Shown: positions 36,601-48,525 of the stretch, piece by piece
How positions within the stretch are numbered: the stretch's first letter is position 1
How the letters are laid out: each line of letters opens with the position of its first letter
NCBI GenBank assembly: GCA_024220505.1
Contig: JAKZZE010000004.1
Coordinates: 1,984,001-2,048,000 of the forward strand
Length of the DNA stretch: 64,000 bases
Direction of reading: 5' to 3'
Source: Rhizopus arrhizus
Taxonomy: Eukaryota; Mucoromycota; Mucoromycetes; Mucorales; Rhizopodaceae
Translations under genes and position numbers: made by a program
Notes under the pieces: model-generated
Told to the model about the DNA's origin: nothing
What the model saw: the letters and a program-made list of their open reading frames with translations, nothing else
Database searches by the model: none

Positions 36601-38644
36601 TGTGGATCATCTACGGAATGAAATGCTCCGACCAATACAACATCTACTGACACCGCTTCTTCTTTCGCTCTTCCGTTTGTGTTGGATGTGGTCTTATACT
36701 CCACAATCTTGGCGTGTTGCTCAAGTTGTCCCGATATATAAAAAAGGCTCCACTGACGAACCGAGTAATTACTGACCTATCAGTCTAATTTCTATCTTTA
36801 GAAAGATCTTGGAACGTTGCATACAATATAATTTGCAAACTGACGAACCCTCGCTTGACATTGCACAAAGCGGCTTTAGAGAATCCCGTGGTGCGCTAGA
36901 CCAAGCACTTTGCCTTGCAGAGATCTGCCATATACTGCGTTCACATTACCATAGCAAACCCGTTCTGGCCTTTCTGGATATAAAATCCGCCTATGATACT
37001 GTTGACAGAAACCATGTATGAAAGGTATTACAGCATTGTATATCAGCTCCACTCCTAGGTCTTCTACGCAACTTGTTCGACGAAGTTCAGATAGAAGTAC
37101 TTGTCTCAAACGCAACTTCTAGGCGTTTCCATCCAAAGACCGGAGTACTCCAAGGATCCATTCTCTCACCCTACCTTTACTCGGTATATATAAATCAACT
37201 TCCAGTATACCTACGCCCTCAAACCATAAAGGAGGATACATCGCCATTACAGTTAGCACCACACTTGAACTGCTTACTTTATGCGGATGATGTGGTTTTA
37301 ATAGCCAATAGCTCAACAATGGTTGACCTACTACGAAAATGCGAAGAACACAGTATGCAAATGGGATACCGGTGGAATCCTTCAAAATGTGTCATCTTGG
37401 ACAATCAATCACAAACAATAGAATATGCGATCTATGACCAAGTTATATCGCAAGCGACAACTTTTAACTACCTAGGAATATCCTTCAAACCAGGTGGTCA
37501 CCTTGATCCGGAGAAGCTTGTTCAAAGCAATATTCTCAAAGCTATGGCTACGATGAATGCTCTATCTTCTATTGGGGTAAATCCTTTAGGATTCTCCAAG
37601 CTCCTATGCTCTCGGTTATATGCTCAAATAGTTCGACCACAAATGGAATATGGCATAGCTATTAACTGCTTCAATCACACTCAGCTGAAAACCCTAGAAG
37701 AGGCACAAAACAAATGCATACGTAAGATCTATGGCGCATCTGGAAAAACATCCACCAAGGTGATGCTGCATTTGGCTAAGTTATCCACAATGAAAGAAAG
37801 GACAGCTATCCTGCAAGCCCAATTCCTCTTTCGTTCATTATCTTTACCTGAGGACACACTACTATATTTCTTAATGCCACACATACAGTACACAAGAGGT
37901 CATCAATGGTATCGACTATCAAAAACTGCTCTGTGGAGATTGATGCCGCCGACGATAGCCGACTTAGATGCTCGAGGCTTTAAAGCGATAAAAAAGAAAT
38001 TTCTTCACTCTAACCTTGAAAAACAGATCCAAGGTAAGAACTCCAAACTGCTATCCAGCTGTCGACCAACAATCACCCTCGACCCCATCTTGTGGCTACC
38101 AATGACTCATGAAGAAAGAAGTCGATGTTTACGCTGGCGCCTTGGTTGGTTACCGGGTGGGCCCCCCAAAACCCTGCCCCCGTCATCCCAACAATAACCT
38201 GTCAAGACGACACGCCATCAGTTGCCTCAATACGCATCACCGACTCTGTATGCCTGAAACAATAGCCGACCCTATATCTTTCCTTTTGAATATGCTTCCG
38301 ACACGCGCATTTGTTTCCTCTAGTATTGCTTTGTCCTGGACCTGGCGATGGCCCGTTATATGTTCTATTCTCCATGAATTAGATCAACTACAACACTATA
38401 CAACCATTCCATGCAAGACACCTCATGGCCAAAAACTAATTGAATGGCTGAGACAATTCAACTAACTTCGTATGTCTTTCTATGCATCCTACTTTCCTTT
38501 CTCATTTTTTACCCTTGAACCAGAAGGGTTTTTTTTGCTTAACACTCACTTCCAAACGGATTGAACTGGTCCGGGCGGACACTTATTTGTTGTATATTTT
38601 AGCGCTCAAATGGATCATAAATAAATAAAATATCATGTTTAAAC
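36601..38644 (+). mobile_element. LINE-A copy 2, 5'-truncated and mutated
   Basis: It begins within the RT fingers (VDHLRNEMLRP), inserted at the 3' duplication of copy 1. RT motifs RKILERCIQ, AFLDIKSAYDTV, GVLQGSILSPYLYSVYINQLP and LLYADDVVLIA are legible. Breaks: TGA at 36,773 where most relatives have Arg in NYRPIS, TGA at 37,019, and a frameshift in a C run near 38,162. The C-terminal region then reads on to 38,465. The 3' end is GTTTAAAC followed by AAAAACAAATGGCGG (38,645-38,659). Confidence 0.88.
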
Positions 38645-38659
38645 AAAAACAAATGGCGG

Positions 38660-38728
38660 TTTTCTTAAAAATAAACGGCACTACCTAATAAATGTTTAGC
38701 AAATAATTGTCGCTCTTAAAATTTTACC
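38660..38728 (+). repeat. left terminal repeat array, inner part
   Basis: This continues the 20-bp units: TTTTCTT, AAAAATAAACGGCACTACC, TAATAAATGTTTAGC, AAATAATTGTCGCTC, ending at AAAATTTTACC. Units become less regular inward. Confidence 0.65.
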
Positions 38729-38859
38729 TTGTCTTTTTGGGCCGAGTCAAATTGGCGTTACTGAGGGATTATTGTCGGCTATGATGTAAAGGCTTTATTT
38801 CTTTCCCTTCGCTCTAACAATTGAATAACATGACAAAAAGTACATTTTTTATGAAGACG

Positions 38860-40065
38860 GACACGATAATTTCTATAATAAGGATGAAGAGAGAGTCTTC
38901 GACCCGATGGAAGGTATGTTAACCGAAATCAGTGATCCAAACGTAATACTTGAAACCATAACGAGCCAAAAGTCCTATCTGAATCTCAAACCAGCAGAGA
39001 AAGAAACTACTGCAAAAGATTCAACAAAAAAAGGCTATAACAGTGGTCAAGAAAGCAGCGTCTACAAAGACTACAACGACCAAACCAAAGAGATATTTAT
39101 TGACCGAATGATCGAGGGTCCTACGGAAAGAGGAAAAGTGACTTTGCATGCAAAGGATCTTGGAATTAATCCTCGTACTGCTTTGTGCTAGTGGAAACAC
39201 TATCAAGAAACTGGGAAGGTAGTTTACAAAAGGTTGTAAAGAAATCCCGGCTGACTCAACTCACTATCTCCTGAGTATGAGCAGCACATTCAACAAATAG
39301 TAGAAAAAGACTCACAATTTTGTGCCGATGACATTATTGTTTCTCGGAAATTGCAGTTTGAGGACTTGAAAATTTCAAAGTCTCAAATGAACCACCACTT
39401 GAGAAACAACATGCTCATTTCAATAAAGAAACCAACCTTCGATCCTATGACAAAAAACTCTGACAGTAATTTGCAAACGAGATACTAGTGGTTCATAAAG
39501 TGAAAAGGCTCGGATCTGGGTTACACTAATAATTGCGTTTTTATTGATGAGGCTACATTGAAGATAGCCAAACAAAAAAAAAAAAAAAAGAAGAAAGCTT
39601 GCAGGAGGCAAAGAGCAGGCGACATTATTATTGAAGAGCCTACTATAGAGTACGCTGGTGTTGAGGAGAGTACTGCCATCGAGAACAACAAGCCAGTAGT
39701 AAAAGGTACAACTACTGCCCACTTTGTAAGATCTATAAGTGAGCCTCTTGATATCATGGACATGGACAAAAGTCTTATGGGTAGTTATCTTGTAATGGAT
39801 TACTGTACTATTCATAAGTCTCATCCAATGATAAGAAAAATTGAGAGTAGAAATTATAGAGTAATGTACTTACCTCCTTATTCGCCAGAGCTTAACCCAA
39901 TTGAGCAGTTTTAGGCTATAGTTAAAGGAAAGCTCAAACATCGTCAAATGAAAACTTATCGAGTCGAAGTGCTGATGGTTATAATCAAATTCTTTATGGC
40001 TTCTCTAGTCAAATCATCCACTGTTGTAATAAAACACCCATGTGAACATGCTTTTAAAATTATAC
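38860..40065 (+). pseudogene. Tc1-like DD34E transposase, decayed
   Basis: An N-terminal part at 38,907-39,191 resembles the helix-turn-helix region (GPTERGKVTLHAKDLGINPR). Further fragments in shifting frames lead to the catalytic core: first Asp in CVFIDEA near 39,547; second Asp in YLVMDYCTIHKSHPM near 39,797; the Glu in LPPYSPELNPIEQF near 39,902. Thirty-four residues separate the second Asp and the Glu, the Tc1 spacing. Breaks: several stops between 39,190 and 39,500, an A run of about 16 at 39,571 that disrupts the segment after the first Asp, and TAG at 39,912 where relatives have Trp (QFW). It would cut and paste the element at TA sites if intact. Confidence 0.85.
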
Positions 40066-40635
40066 TATGATATTTTCATAACACCATATCTTTTTAGAAT
40101 ATAAACCTTGCGAGAATTGATACGATTAAAACAGTTTTATTGGTCTCAGCAAAGGACTTTTAATGGATATTTTGATCAGTGAAGATATCATCATTATGCA
40201 GTGCCATTACAAGATAACGGTCCAACATTTTATGATCATCAAGTATGTTCTTAACATATTTATCGTTGAGATTTGATGAAAAAACATAAAGAACTTGACA
40301 CATTCAGACGCTAATAACTTCTCGAGCCCTACCTACTACTCTATGTGAATCTAGAAAACAAGTATCTTCTATTACAAGCTACTACATGGTGTAAGCTCAT
40401 TGTAGGCGCATTGCTATTATTCGGTTGTAGCTGTGTTTGAATAAACCTATATAAATGGGATGGGAGTATTTCCTTTTAACATTTAAATCAATTTCTGAAG
40501 ACATTTTTTCTTTTTGTTCGTACATTTCACTCGTGAAAACACATTAGAAAATGAAAGGAAAGCAAAGGATACTTTATTCTCTTCAAATCAAAAGAAGCCA
40601 TCTAAGAACGAAAACGGTAGGCTCCATATCTAATA
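40066..40635. other. spacer between transposase and Fanzor genes
   Basis: AT-rich with no supported ORF. It presumably contains the Fanzor promoter. A TATAAATG at about 40,449 lies in a suitable position about 190 bp before the ATG. Confidence 0.4.
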
Positions 40636-43538
40636 ATGGATCGAAATGTCACTGACCACAAAATTGATACTGTTATAGACTTGTTTGAACTATATGTAGA
40701 AGACAACTCAGACGACGACTTTCAACCCGTTGTAATAGCTAGAAAAAGAAAAAGTAAGTTGCAATGTCAAACTTGATGTAGGTAAACAGCTAGTCTAACG
40801 TATGAAACCCCATCATAGGTAGAGAAAATACTCCACAGAGTGGATCACAAAAGAGGCTCAAAGGCAAAGGAAAAGCTACAGATTCTGAAGTTACTACTAC
40901 AAGCAGTACTGATATCTCTACAACAGATGAACCTACCACGTTCAATAAGATCACTCTTGATGATTATGATCTTGAATATAGCAGTGACGATTTTGATGCA
41001 CCTGTCGTCAAAAGACCCTTTTTTGGGTGAACCAACCAAGTCTGCTTTTCGTATCACCAAATCAACCTCTGCTGCTGTGGAGTCAAGCACAACTGCTTCT
41101 AAAACAAGTCTAACTTCCCTCAAGCCTAGTAAACCTGTTCCAACTGCTTTCAAGTCAGCTGCAACTTCTGTCAAGTCAAGTTTTTGTCCTGTGTCTGTTG
41201 ACAAGGCAAGTGACATTAAAGAAGGCCCTAAGAAGATAAGCAAGCGTGTGATGACAATTAAAACGACTGTAAAGAATATTTGGAAACCAGCATATTTACA
41301 GGCATTGCATGATTTGGTTCACACTACCAACTTACTAGTTACACATACCTTTGCCTTCACAAAGTACATATATTTATAAGAACTGGCAGCAAATGAAAAT
41401 TTTGCGCTGAACAATTTTGTGACAAAAGATTTCTTTGTTGAAGTTTTTATAAGTCTTGTTCTCTCAAAGAGTGGAAATAGCACAAGACTGAAGGATACGA
41501 CCAAAAACTATAGGCGATTAATATCAAAATATAAAGAAGCTTACTTTGAAGACGCTGGTTATACTCCCCCCAAACTTACCATATGCTCAGCAAATAGTCT
41601 TGTACGAGTGTACGAAGATCCAAACGGCCTACTATAACATCATCAAAGCTCATTTTGAAAACAGGCTGCGTGGTTTGATAAACAAGTTATTTAAAAAGAA
41701 GGAAAAGGCAGAGAGTCTCAGAGGAGAAATGCAAGCAAACAAGTCTAGTAGTAAAGCGATAAAAGAAGCTATCCGAAAGAAGATTTATCGACTTTGCAAT
41801 CAGGTGAAGCTTGCCATCGCAAAAAAAGAGGCGTCTGAAGTTGTTCTTTTAGATGATCAATTAAGAACGCAATTAAATGGTTTTCTCTCAAGCTACCCAG
41901 AGGACTACACCTTTCAAAAAAACTCAATTTATTATGACGTTATGGCTAGTCCAAAAAACCATTTTAAAGTCTTCTTCAGACTTGCCGAATTGTCTGAAGC
42001 TGAACAGATGAAACAATTTGCTTGTTTCCCGCTACGTACCACCTTTATTCCTTGCTACATGACGTTGGATAGCAAAATAATCCATCACCATGTTCTCAAG
42101 AGCAAAAAGAATCCAAAAACAGGAAGCAAGTTTGAGACATGGGGTGCCGTCGTAGACCTAAAATAAAAGGCGTTCAAGCATCAAGGATTTCAAAAGTCTT
42201 TGCGGTTCCAAGGAACTCTCGAAGCAGATGGAGTCGGTGTCTCCATAGTAAAGCAAAACACTGATACAAGCAGAAAGTCGCCTAAACCCAACACTGAAAA
42301 GAAAATGGACAGTAATCAAATAGAGCATATTGAAGGATTAGGTTAAGCCGACTTAAAGAGCACTGAAGGCAAGTGTGTCTTAATAGACCATGGAAGGCGG
42401 GACTTGATGTACTGCATGAAAGAAACCAGCACTGCTGAAGAAAAACAAACACTTATATTTACCAAGAACAACCGCTCAAAATGTTCAAGGCACTTTAGAT
42501 ATTTAAGAAAGTGTACTCAACCTTTTGTGGTTCAGAAAGCTGAAGTAATCCTTTCTAGATCTGAATCCAACTCTGTAGACTTGAAAAGTTTGTACAGTAC
42601 ATTAAAACAAGAGCATCAGTAAAAACACTTTGTACGAATATTATTGAAACGAGACAACAAAGTCTAAATAAACATATTTCCCTGAATCCGAATTTGACTT
42701 TCGAGTCGACCAAAAATGTAATTTGTATTATGGAAATCTATTCATAGCAAGAATCCATGTTTTTTTTTCCTCAACCTGAGAATTACTCTAATGATAGATC
42801 TGTAAATTCTCAACTGTATGCCACCTACCTACAAACAATGCTACAACAAAAGCATATTTCAAAAAGACTAGATGATAATGAGAAAAGCAAAGCTCTAGAG
42901 CTGACAAAAGAGATGTGTAGACGACCACAGCAAAGCAATTACAAAAAGACTATCAGTACAGCATTAGAAAAGCTACAACTTTTACCTTTTCGAAAATTGA
43001 AGTTTTCAAGTAAACTCTTCTTTGACCAGAATGATCAAAAATTAGTGCGTAGCTTAAAAGCAAAGTTTGGTCAAGATGCTGTCTTAGTTTTTGGAGATTG
43101 GTCCGTCCCTAATGTCAAGTATCAAGAACCGACAAGAAGCAATGGGTTAATCAGGATGTTAAAGAAGAACGGGTTTGTTGTCTACTTAGTCAATGAATAC
43201 AAAACATCTTCCCATTGTCCAACCTGTGAAAATGAATTAGAAAAATTCAAAATCGTGCCAAATCCTCGCCCTTATCAATGGAAAAAGAAGCCAGACGTGC
43301 TATGTAATGGTTTGCTGAAGTAATCCAAAGAAAAAAATAAACTAGATTAATTCTTGATAACTAATGCAGTACTAGGTGTAAGAGCCTCTCATGCCTTAAA
43401 CAACAAACCACGGGAATAAAAAGAAGACTTTGGAATCGCGATCAAGCAGCCGTATTGAATTTTCTCAAGATCCTAAATAGTTTGAGAAAGACTGACAAAC
43501 GCCCTAGCCTTTTCACCAGAAAATATCCTTTAGACTGA
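40636..43538 (+). pseudogene. Fanzor (TnpB-like RNA-guided nuclease), near full length, broken
   Basis: ATG at 40,636. A first intron, 40,754-40,818 (GTAAGT to ATAG), and a last intron, 43,320-43,369, are inferred from frame. The N-terminus is acidic and Lys/Ser-rich. The Fanzor core starts near KNIWKPAYLQALHDLVHTTN and continues through TKDFFVEVFISLVLSK, RuvC-I LIDHGRRDLMYCM, VNEYKTSSHCPTC with its Glu, and RRLWNRDQVAVLNF (RuvC-III Asp). All three acidic catalytic positions are still coded. Breaks: frameshift near 41,025 in a T run; TAA at 41,377; frameshift in a C run near 41,570; TAA at 42,164; TAA near 42,343; frameshift near 42,583. Pro of the usual DPGR motif is His. The homology is motif-based and was not searched. 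Confidence 0.85.
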
Positions 43539-43719
43539 TAATCTTTAAGTAGAACAAAAGTAGGAAAATCATAAAAAATTCATCACCAAGGTTATCGCTT
43601 TGGTCATTTAATACAGGTATTGCATTAAAAAAAGTACAAAGCGACAACAATAAATGTATTAAACGAAATTTTCATTTAGGTTAGTGACATTTATTTTTCT
43701 GGAAACGACATTTGTTTTT
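43539..43719 (+). repeat. transposon right end, inner part (possible guide-RNA region)
   Basis: Between the Fanzor stop and the LINE-A insertion. It contains inner terminal units read on the minus strand (AAAAATAAATGTCACTAAC and neighbours). The outer part resumes at 48,470. By analogy with OMEGA systems the guide RNA would be transcribed across this end, but no RNA can be proven here. Confidence 0.5.
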
Positions 43720-43883
43720 GTTTAAACTTTTTATTTAACGATCCAAATGAGCGCAAAAATAAAATAAACAATTGTCCGCCCGGATCAGTTCAATCCGTTA
43801 GGATGTTAATGGTAAGAAAAAACCCCTTTGAGATCAAGGGTAAAAAAAAGTAAAAGAAAAAGGAAAGTATGGGATTGAGTAAG

Positions 43884-46800
43884 CTAAAGGAATTGTTTGA
43901 TCCATTCAAGAAGCTTATGGCCATGTGGATGAGTAGCTGGGATTGTTGTAGCATGATGAAGTTGGTCGAGTTCATGTAATATTGAGCAAATAATTGGCCA
44001 ACGTTGTGACCAAGAGAGTGCCAGGCCTGAAGGTACTGAGGGACGAGATGGAAGCATATTCAGAAGGAACGACAGGGGATCCGGAATTGTTTCAGGCATA
44101 AAGAGACGCTTGTGCATGTTTAAGCAATTGATTGCATGCGTCTTCGAGAGATGGTGAGCAGGATGTCTGGGACATGGCTTCGGCTTGCCACCAGGTAGCC
44201 AGCCTAACCTCCAGCGTATACAGCGACTACGTTCCGAACTTGATGTGGGCAGCCACAGGATGGGGTCCAGAGACACAGAACGACGGCAATGGGAAAGCAG
44301 TTTAGAATTACGATTCGTAAGGCGCTTGTCCAGGCTTTGCTGTAGGAATTGCCGTTTGAAAGCTTTGAATGCACGAGTGTCCAAATCATCATTGGAGGCG
44401 GGTATCATTTTCCAAAGTGGGGTTTTGGAAAGAAGGTACCACTGATGGCTTCTAGTGCATCGTATGTATGGTAGTAGACAACTGAGCAGTGAGTATTCCG
44501 GCAAAAGTAGAGAACGAAAAAGGAACTGTGCTTGTAGGATATTGACCCGCTCGGACATGAGAGGTAATTTGGACAGATGGAGCATTACTTTGGTAGAAGC
44601 TTTACCACGAGCGCCGTATATCCTTCTGATACATGTATCTTGCGCTTCTTCAAGTGTGTGAAGTTGAGAGCTTGTGAAGCGATTGATGGCCACTCCGTAC
44701 TCGAGCTGTGGGCGAATAATATGTGCATAGAATCTAGCTGAGAGAAGCTTGGAAAAACCAGAGGGATTTACACCAATAGATGACAACAGATTCATTGCGG
44801 CAAGGGCTTTTCGAGTGTTGTGCTGAATAAGTTCTTCTGGGTCGAGGTATCCACCTTATTTAAATGGAACGCCAAGGTATGCAAATGTAGTCTTCTGAGG
44901 GAGCGGTTGACCATACATTATGTATGAGATAGGATCAGTGTGGCTGTCTAGGACCACACACTTTGATGGGTTCCATTTGTATCCCATTTGCATACTGTGG
45001 TATTCACATTTCTTAAGTAGATCAATCATTTTTGAGCGTTCGGCAATTAAGACTAAATCGTCAGCATAGAGTAGACAGTTCAGGGAAGGTATTATTTCCA
45101 ATGGCGACATATTAGGATTGAGAGCTTGAAGACGTAGCTGAGCTGGAAGTTGGTTGATATATACGGAGTAAAGATATGGAGACAGTATAGATCCTTGAAG
45201 TACACCAGTTTTTGGACTGAATCGATAGGATGTTGCGTTAGAAAGCAGAACTTCGATTTGTACATCATCAAAAAGACATCTTAGTAGGCCGAGCATAGGG
45301 GATGAGATGTAATGACGTAAAGTCTCCCATACGAAACTGCGATTGACAGTGTCGTATGCGGATTTGATGTCGAGAAATGCTAGTACTGGCTTGATTTGAT
45401 ATCGAGTACGTAGTATATTACAAATCTTGGAAAGGCACAAAGCTTGATCCAGCGCGCTACGGAATTTTCTAAACCCACCTTGGGCTATATCAAGGGGCCG
45501 TCTATCGGCCTGCAAATCATGTTGAATGCAGCGTTCCAGTGTTTTTCTAAATACAGTAGTCAGACTAATTGGGCGATAATTACCTGGGTTCGATGGAGAT
45601 CCTTTCTTATATATTGGTACTACTTGGGCAATACGCCATGTTTGAGGGACATATGACCATGCCCAACACATTTGGAAGAGGCGAAGGAGAATTGGTGCTA
45701 GCAGGTGACGTATTGGCTGGAGCATCTCAATTCGCAAATGATCTACACCAGGCGCTTTCTTGACCGGCAAAGTGCTAATGGCGCGGCTAATATCTTCCAT
45801 GATGATTGGGCAATCTAATTCACAAGGTAAAACAGGTGTTTCAATTTCGTAACATTGAACTTCCCTGAGGAGGTCTCCTGAAAATGTAGATTCCAAATGA
45901 GAGGCCATCACATTTGCTGCATGTTGTGGGCCCTCCGGAGTGGAGAAAGTGGGTTTCATAGTGCGATTTTTGCGAATACGGCTAAGTCTAGATATTGCCT
46001 TTGTATAGTCCCCGGATGCCATTTGTTCACAAAAAGAGATTCATTTAGCTCGACGGCGCTGGTTGATCAGTCGACGCAATGCAGCTCGAGTTTCTTGGTG
46101 TTTCAGCCAGTAGTGGAACTTGTTGAGTCCATGTGCCTTTCTCCATTTTCTGTAACAAAGTTCCCTGTAGTCATAAGCTTCTTGCATTTTGTCGGTCCAA
46201 AAATCATACAATGGATCTCCAGAATGGGAGACTCTGCCACAACAGTCGTCTAATGAGGTGTATATCGCCTGGAAGATGTCGTTGTTGAGCTTCTCGATGT
46301 AGTCAACGGCAGAAGTCCGGCTATTAAAATTAGTAAATTGGGCATCACCGTATGGTAGCAAAGGTTGAGACAGCTCTTTGAAACGATTCACATATGATTC
46401 GTGGGTATTTGGGTCGGCAAGCTTGCGAAGGCTCCAGATGACTCGAGGGTGTCCCGAAAGCTGTGGAATGTTAGCACTTATTTGAAAGGAAAGAAACAGT
46501 AATTTATGGTCCGAGTCCAATGAATAGTCTTGGTAAATTTTCATTGAAAGTTCAACAAGTTCGGCATTGCTCATGAATAAGTCGATAATGCTACTTCCTC
46601 GGTGTGACAAATAAGTAGGTTGTCCGTAAGCCAATCTCTGATTCCATATGATGATATTATTTTGCTGTATCCAACTGGTTAGCAGGTTACCTCTAGAATT
46701 TGTAAAGCGGTCTCCTGTGTGGGTTCCCAGTCGAGCGTTGAAGTCGCCACAGAGAATCATTTGGTTGGTATGTGCATTTGTTGTTGGCAAAGAGTCCAGG

Positions 46801-47168
46801 ATGAGTTTGACAGTCTGATTATTCAGGTGAGGTGGGAGATATAGGCAGTGTACCAATATATTTGCGATTGTAAAGGATAACTTATACTGGCTGAGCGGTG
46901 ATTCTTGGTGGGCAAGATGATGGACATGGTAGTTGCAGTTAGGGTTAACTAGGAGACAAATGCCTTGATGTCCCTTCGTGGCTAGAGGTTGTGTTTTAAC
47001 ACCATAAGTGTGAAGTTGCTTCCAATGCGTAGGGTATTTAAGCGGGCTTAAGAGCCATGTCTCCGTTACAAGGAGAACAGAGAAGGATTGAACTATATTA
47101 AGGATTGGACTGAGGGCTTGGCGAGCCAAGCCGGTAGCGTTGAAAAGAGAAATCTTAATGGTACTCAT
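43884..47168 (-). pseudogene. LINE-A copy 3 ORF2 (endonuclease and reverse transcriptase), two nonsense codons
   Basis: Endonuclease motifs VTETWLLS, LCGDFNARLGTHTGD, SIIDLFMSN and SDHKLL lie in 47,168-46,041. RT motifs RPISLTTVFRKTLERCIQ, LAFLDIKSAYDTV, LQGSILSPYLYSVYINQLP and LLYADDLVLIA lie in 46,022-44,856. The C-terminal WRLGWLPGG and CPRHP...HAINCLNMH region lies in 44,795-43,884. In-frame TGA at 46,041 and TAA at 44,856 break it. No frameshift is needed to read through, so decay is slight. Confidence 0.88.
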
Positions 47169-48393
47169 AAGGAAGGATCATCTTCCATATGGGATACCGT
47201 GAGGTGTGACTGGGTGTCATTATGGTCTTCCACAGTACTCATGTTGTCATCTTCAAAGAAAATGGATTCAGGTTGTGTATGATTAACACGACGATTAAAG
47301 GAAAGGGTCTCCTGCAAGGTCTGTGTACTGATCCAGCCTTTAGTATGGAAATAGCGTGCTACAGCAAATTTGACTGGAGCACGGACAAATCTGAGTGCGC
47401 GTTCCATACGGTTACAATGGTGCATGAATACAATGTTAGTTCGTTCCTCAGTTGTAGAATCAGAGTATCTAGGGTCACGTAGGATCATAGGATCGCAGGG
47501 ATCAAAGTCGTCTTTCAAGGTAAACTTGAATTTCCTGAGGTGGGATCTAAGTTCATCTACATAGTCATTGTGTACCAAAAGAGCGACGACATTTCGATCA
47601 GGATAGTGGATATCGAGGATGCGGTTGTTATTGATGTCAAGTTTACGCAGTCGAGATCGTAGTTGTCCAACAGGAACTCGCGCCTTGGTCGGAAGGTAGA
47701 GATACTGAAAGCCCTGGTTCTCTGATAGTGGTTGTAGAAGTCTTGCAGCAGCCTCCTGGCGTTGTTGACGTCTTTGTTGCTGTTTCTGTAGCAAACCCTC
47801 TTTGAGTCGACTGACCTGTTCGGGATTACGCCAAGGTGCGGAAACTGTGGTGAGTTCTGGAAAATCAAGTGAAGATTGAACGTTTGCTGTTAAGGTGCTT
47901 GTAGGCTGATTGGTGGTTGGGTGTACCTGATTTAACTGATTTTGTAGCTGTACGGTAATTGCACGAAGTTGTTCGATTTCGGATCTGGCAGCGGCAAGCT
48001 CGTTGGTGAGGTGTTGGATCATGCTTAACAGAGTGTGGATATCTTCACTGGGTGAGTTCTGTGAGCTGGTCGGAGCTTCATTATTGCGTCTGGAAGTTTC
48101 GATATTCTCCTCAATGGGAGACATGTGAGAGGAAGCAGGAAGGCAAGAAAGGACAATGGATCTCATAGTAGCAACTCGATAGCTGACTCCACAGCCATTG
48201 CAGCGAAAAATGGGTTGTGGAGGCTCAGACTTAGTACTGCCATTGCGGCGAAAGACCCTTTTTTCGTACATTGAGGGCAAGCTAATACTTTGCGGCAGCT
48301 TTCAAACTTTACAAGCAAGTCTGCTATTTCCTCTAGAGTCAGAGAACTCGTTGCAGTTGTAATGTTGGTTGGATTAGTAGAGCCAGGTGGCAT
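47165..48393 (-). pseudogene. LINE-A copy 3 ORF1 (zinc-ribbon and coiled-coil), one frameshift
   Basis: The frame from ATG 48,393 reads MPPGSTNPTNI through ACPQCTKK. It then shifts by one base at an A run (48,263-48,270) into the 47,165-48,280 frame, which continues with FRCNGCGVSYR. The two CxxC pairs fit a zinc ribbon split by the shift. A coiled coil (ELAAARSEIEQLRAITVQLQ) and a basic region follow. The product would be the RNA-binding partner of ORF2. It ends in TGA overlapping the ORF2 ATG. Confidence 0.7.
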
Positions 48394-48469
48394 TATTAGT
48401 ATAGTTGTTTTCGTCGAAGTGTGTGTAACGTTTAAATTCGCGAAAGAACCTTACAACCCATTTGTTTTT

Positions 48470-48525
48470 TTTTTGCTAAACGAAGTTTATTTTCTTTAAA
48501 TCGACAAAATTTACCAGCCCCACTG
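48470..48525 (+). repeat. transposon right end, outer part
   Basis: Contains the outermost inverted units ending GACAAAATTTACCAGCCCC and CACTG at 48,525. It was separated from its inner part by LINE-A copy 3. Confidence 0.75.

Larger units (their letters stand above)
43720..48458 (-). mobile_element. LINE-A copy 3, full-length non-LTR retrotransposon, mutated
   Basis: About 4.74 kb on the minus strand, flanked by 11-bp duplications CATTTGTTTTT (43,709-43,719 and 48,459-48,469). A short 5' UTR, ORF1 and ORF2 (endonuclease, RT, C-terminal Cys/His region) are followed by a 3' UTR ending GTTTAAAC on the minus strand. ORF1 and ORF2 overlap in ATGA. It is inserted in the transposon right-end repeats at the same unit position as LINE-A copies 1 and 2. 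Confidence 0.9.
35610..48525 (+). mobile_element. Tc1/mariner-type transposon carrying a Fanzor gene, split by three LINEs
   Basis: Left end at 35,610 (TA, then CACTGAGGACGG, then GTAAATTTTGTC). Right end at 48,525 (inverted CAGTGGGGCTGG, then GTAAATTTTGTC). Both ends continue as inward-facing units of about 20 bp. Between them lie a decayed DD34E transposase (38.9-40.05 kb) and a decayed Fanzor gene (40.6-43.5 kb) on the plus strand. Removing LINE-A copies at 35,719-36,585, 36,601-38,644 and 43,720-48,458 leaves about 5.2 kb. The right flank lacks the TA seen in copy 1, through a 9-bp deletion at the border (TAAATTATG absent). Fanzor genes hitch-hiking in DNA transposons are established; this particular arrangement is read from the sequence. 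Confidence 0.8.
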
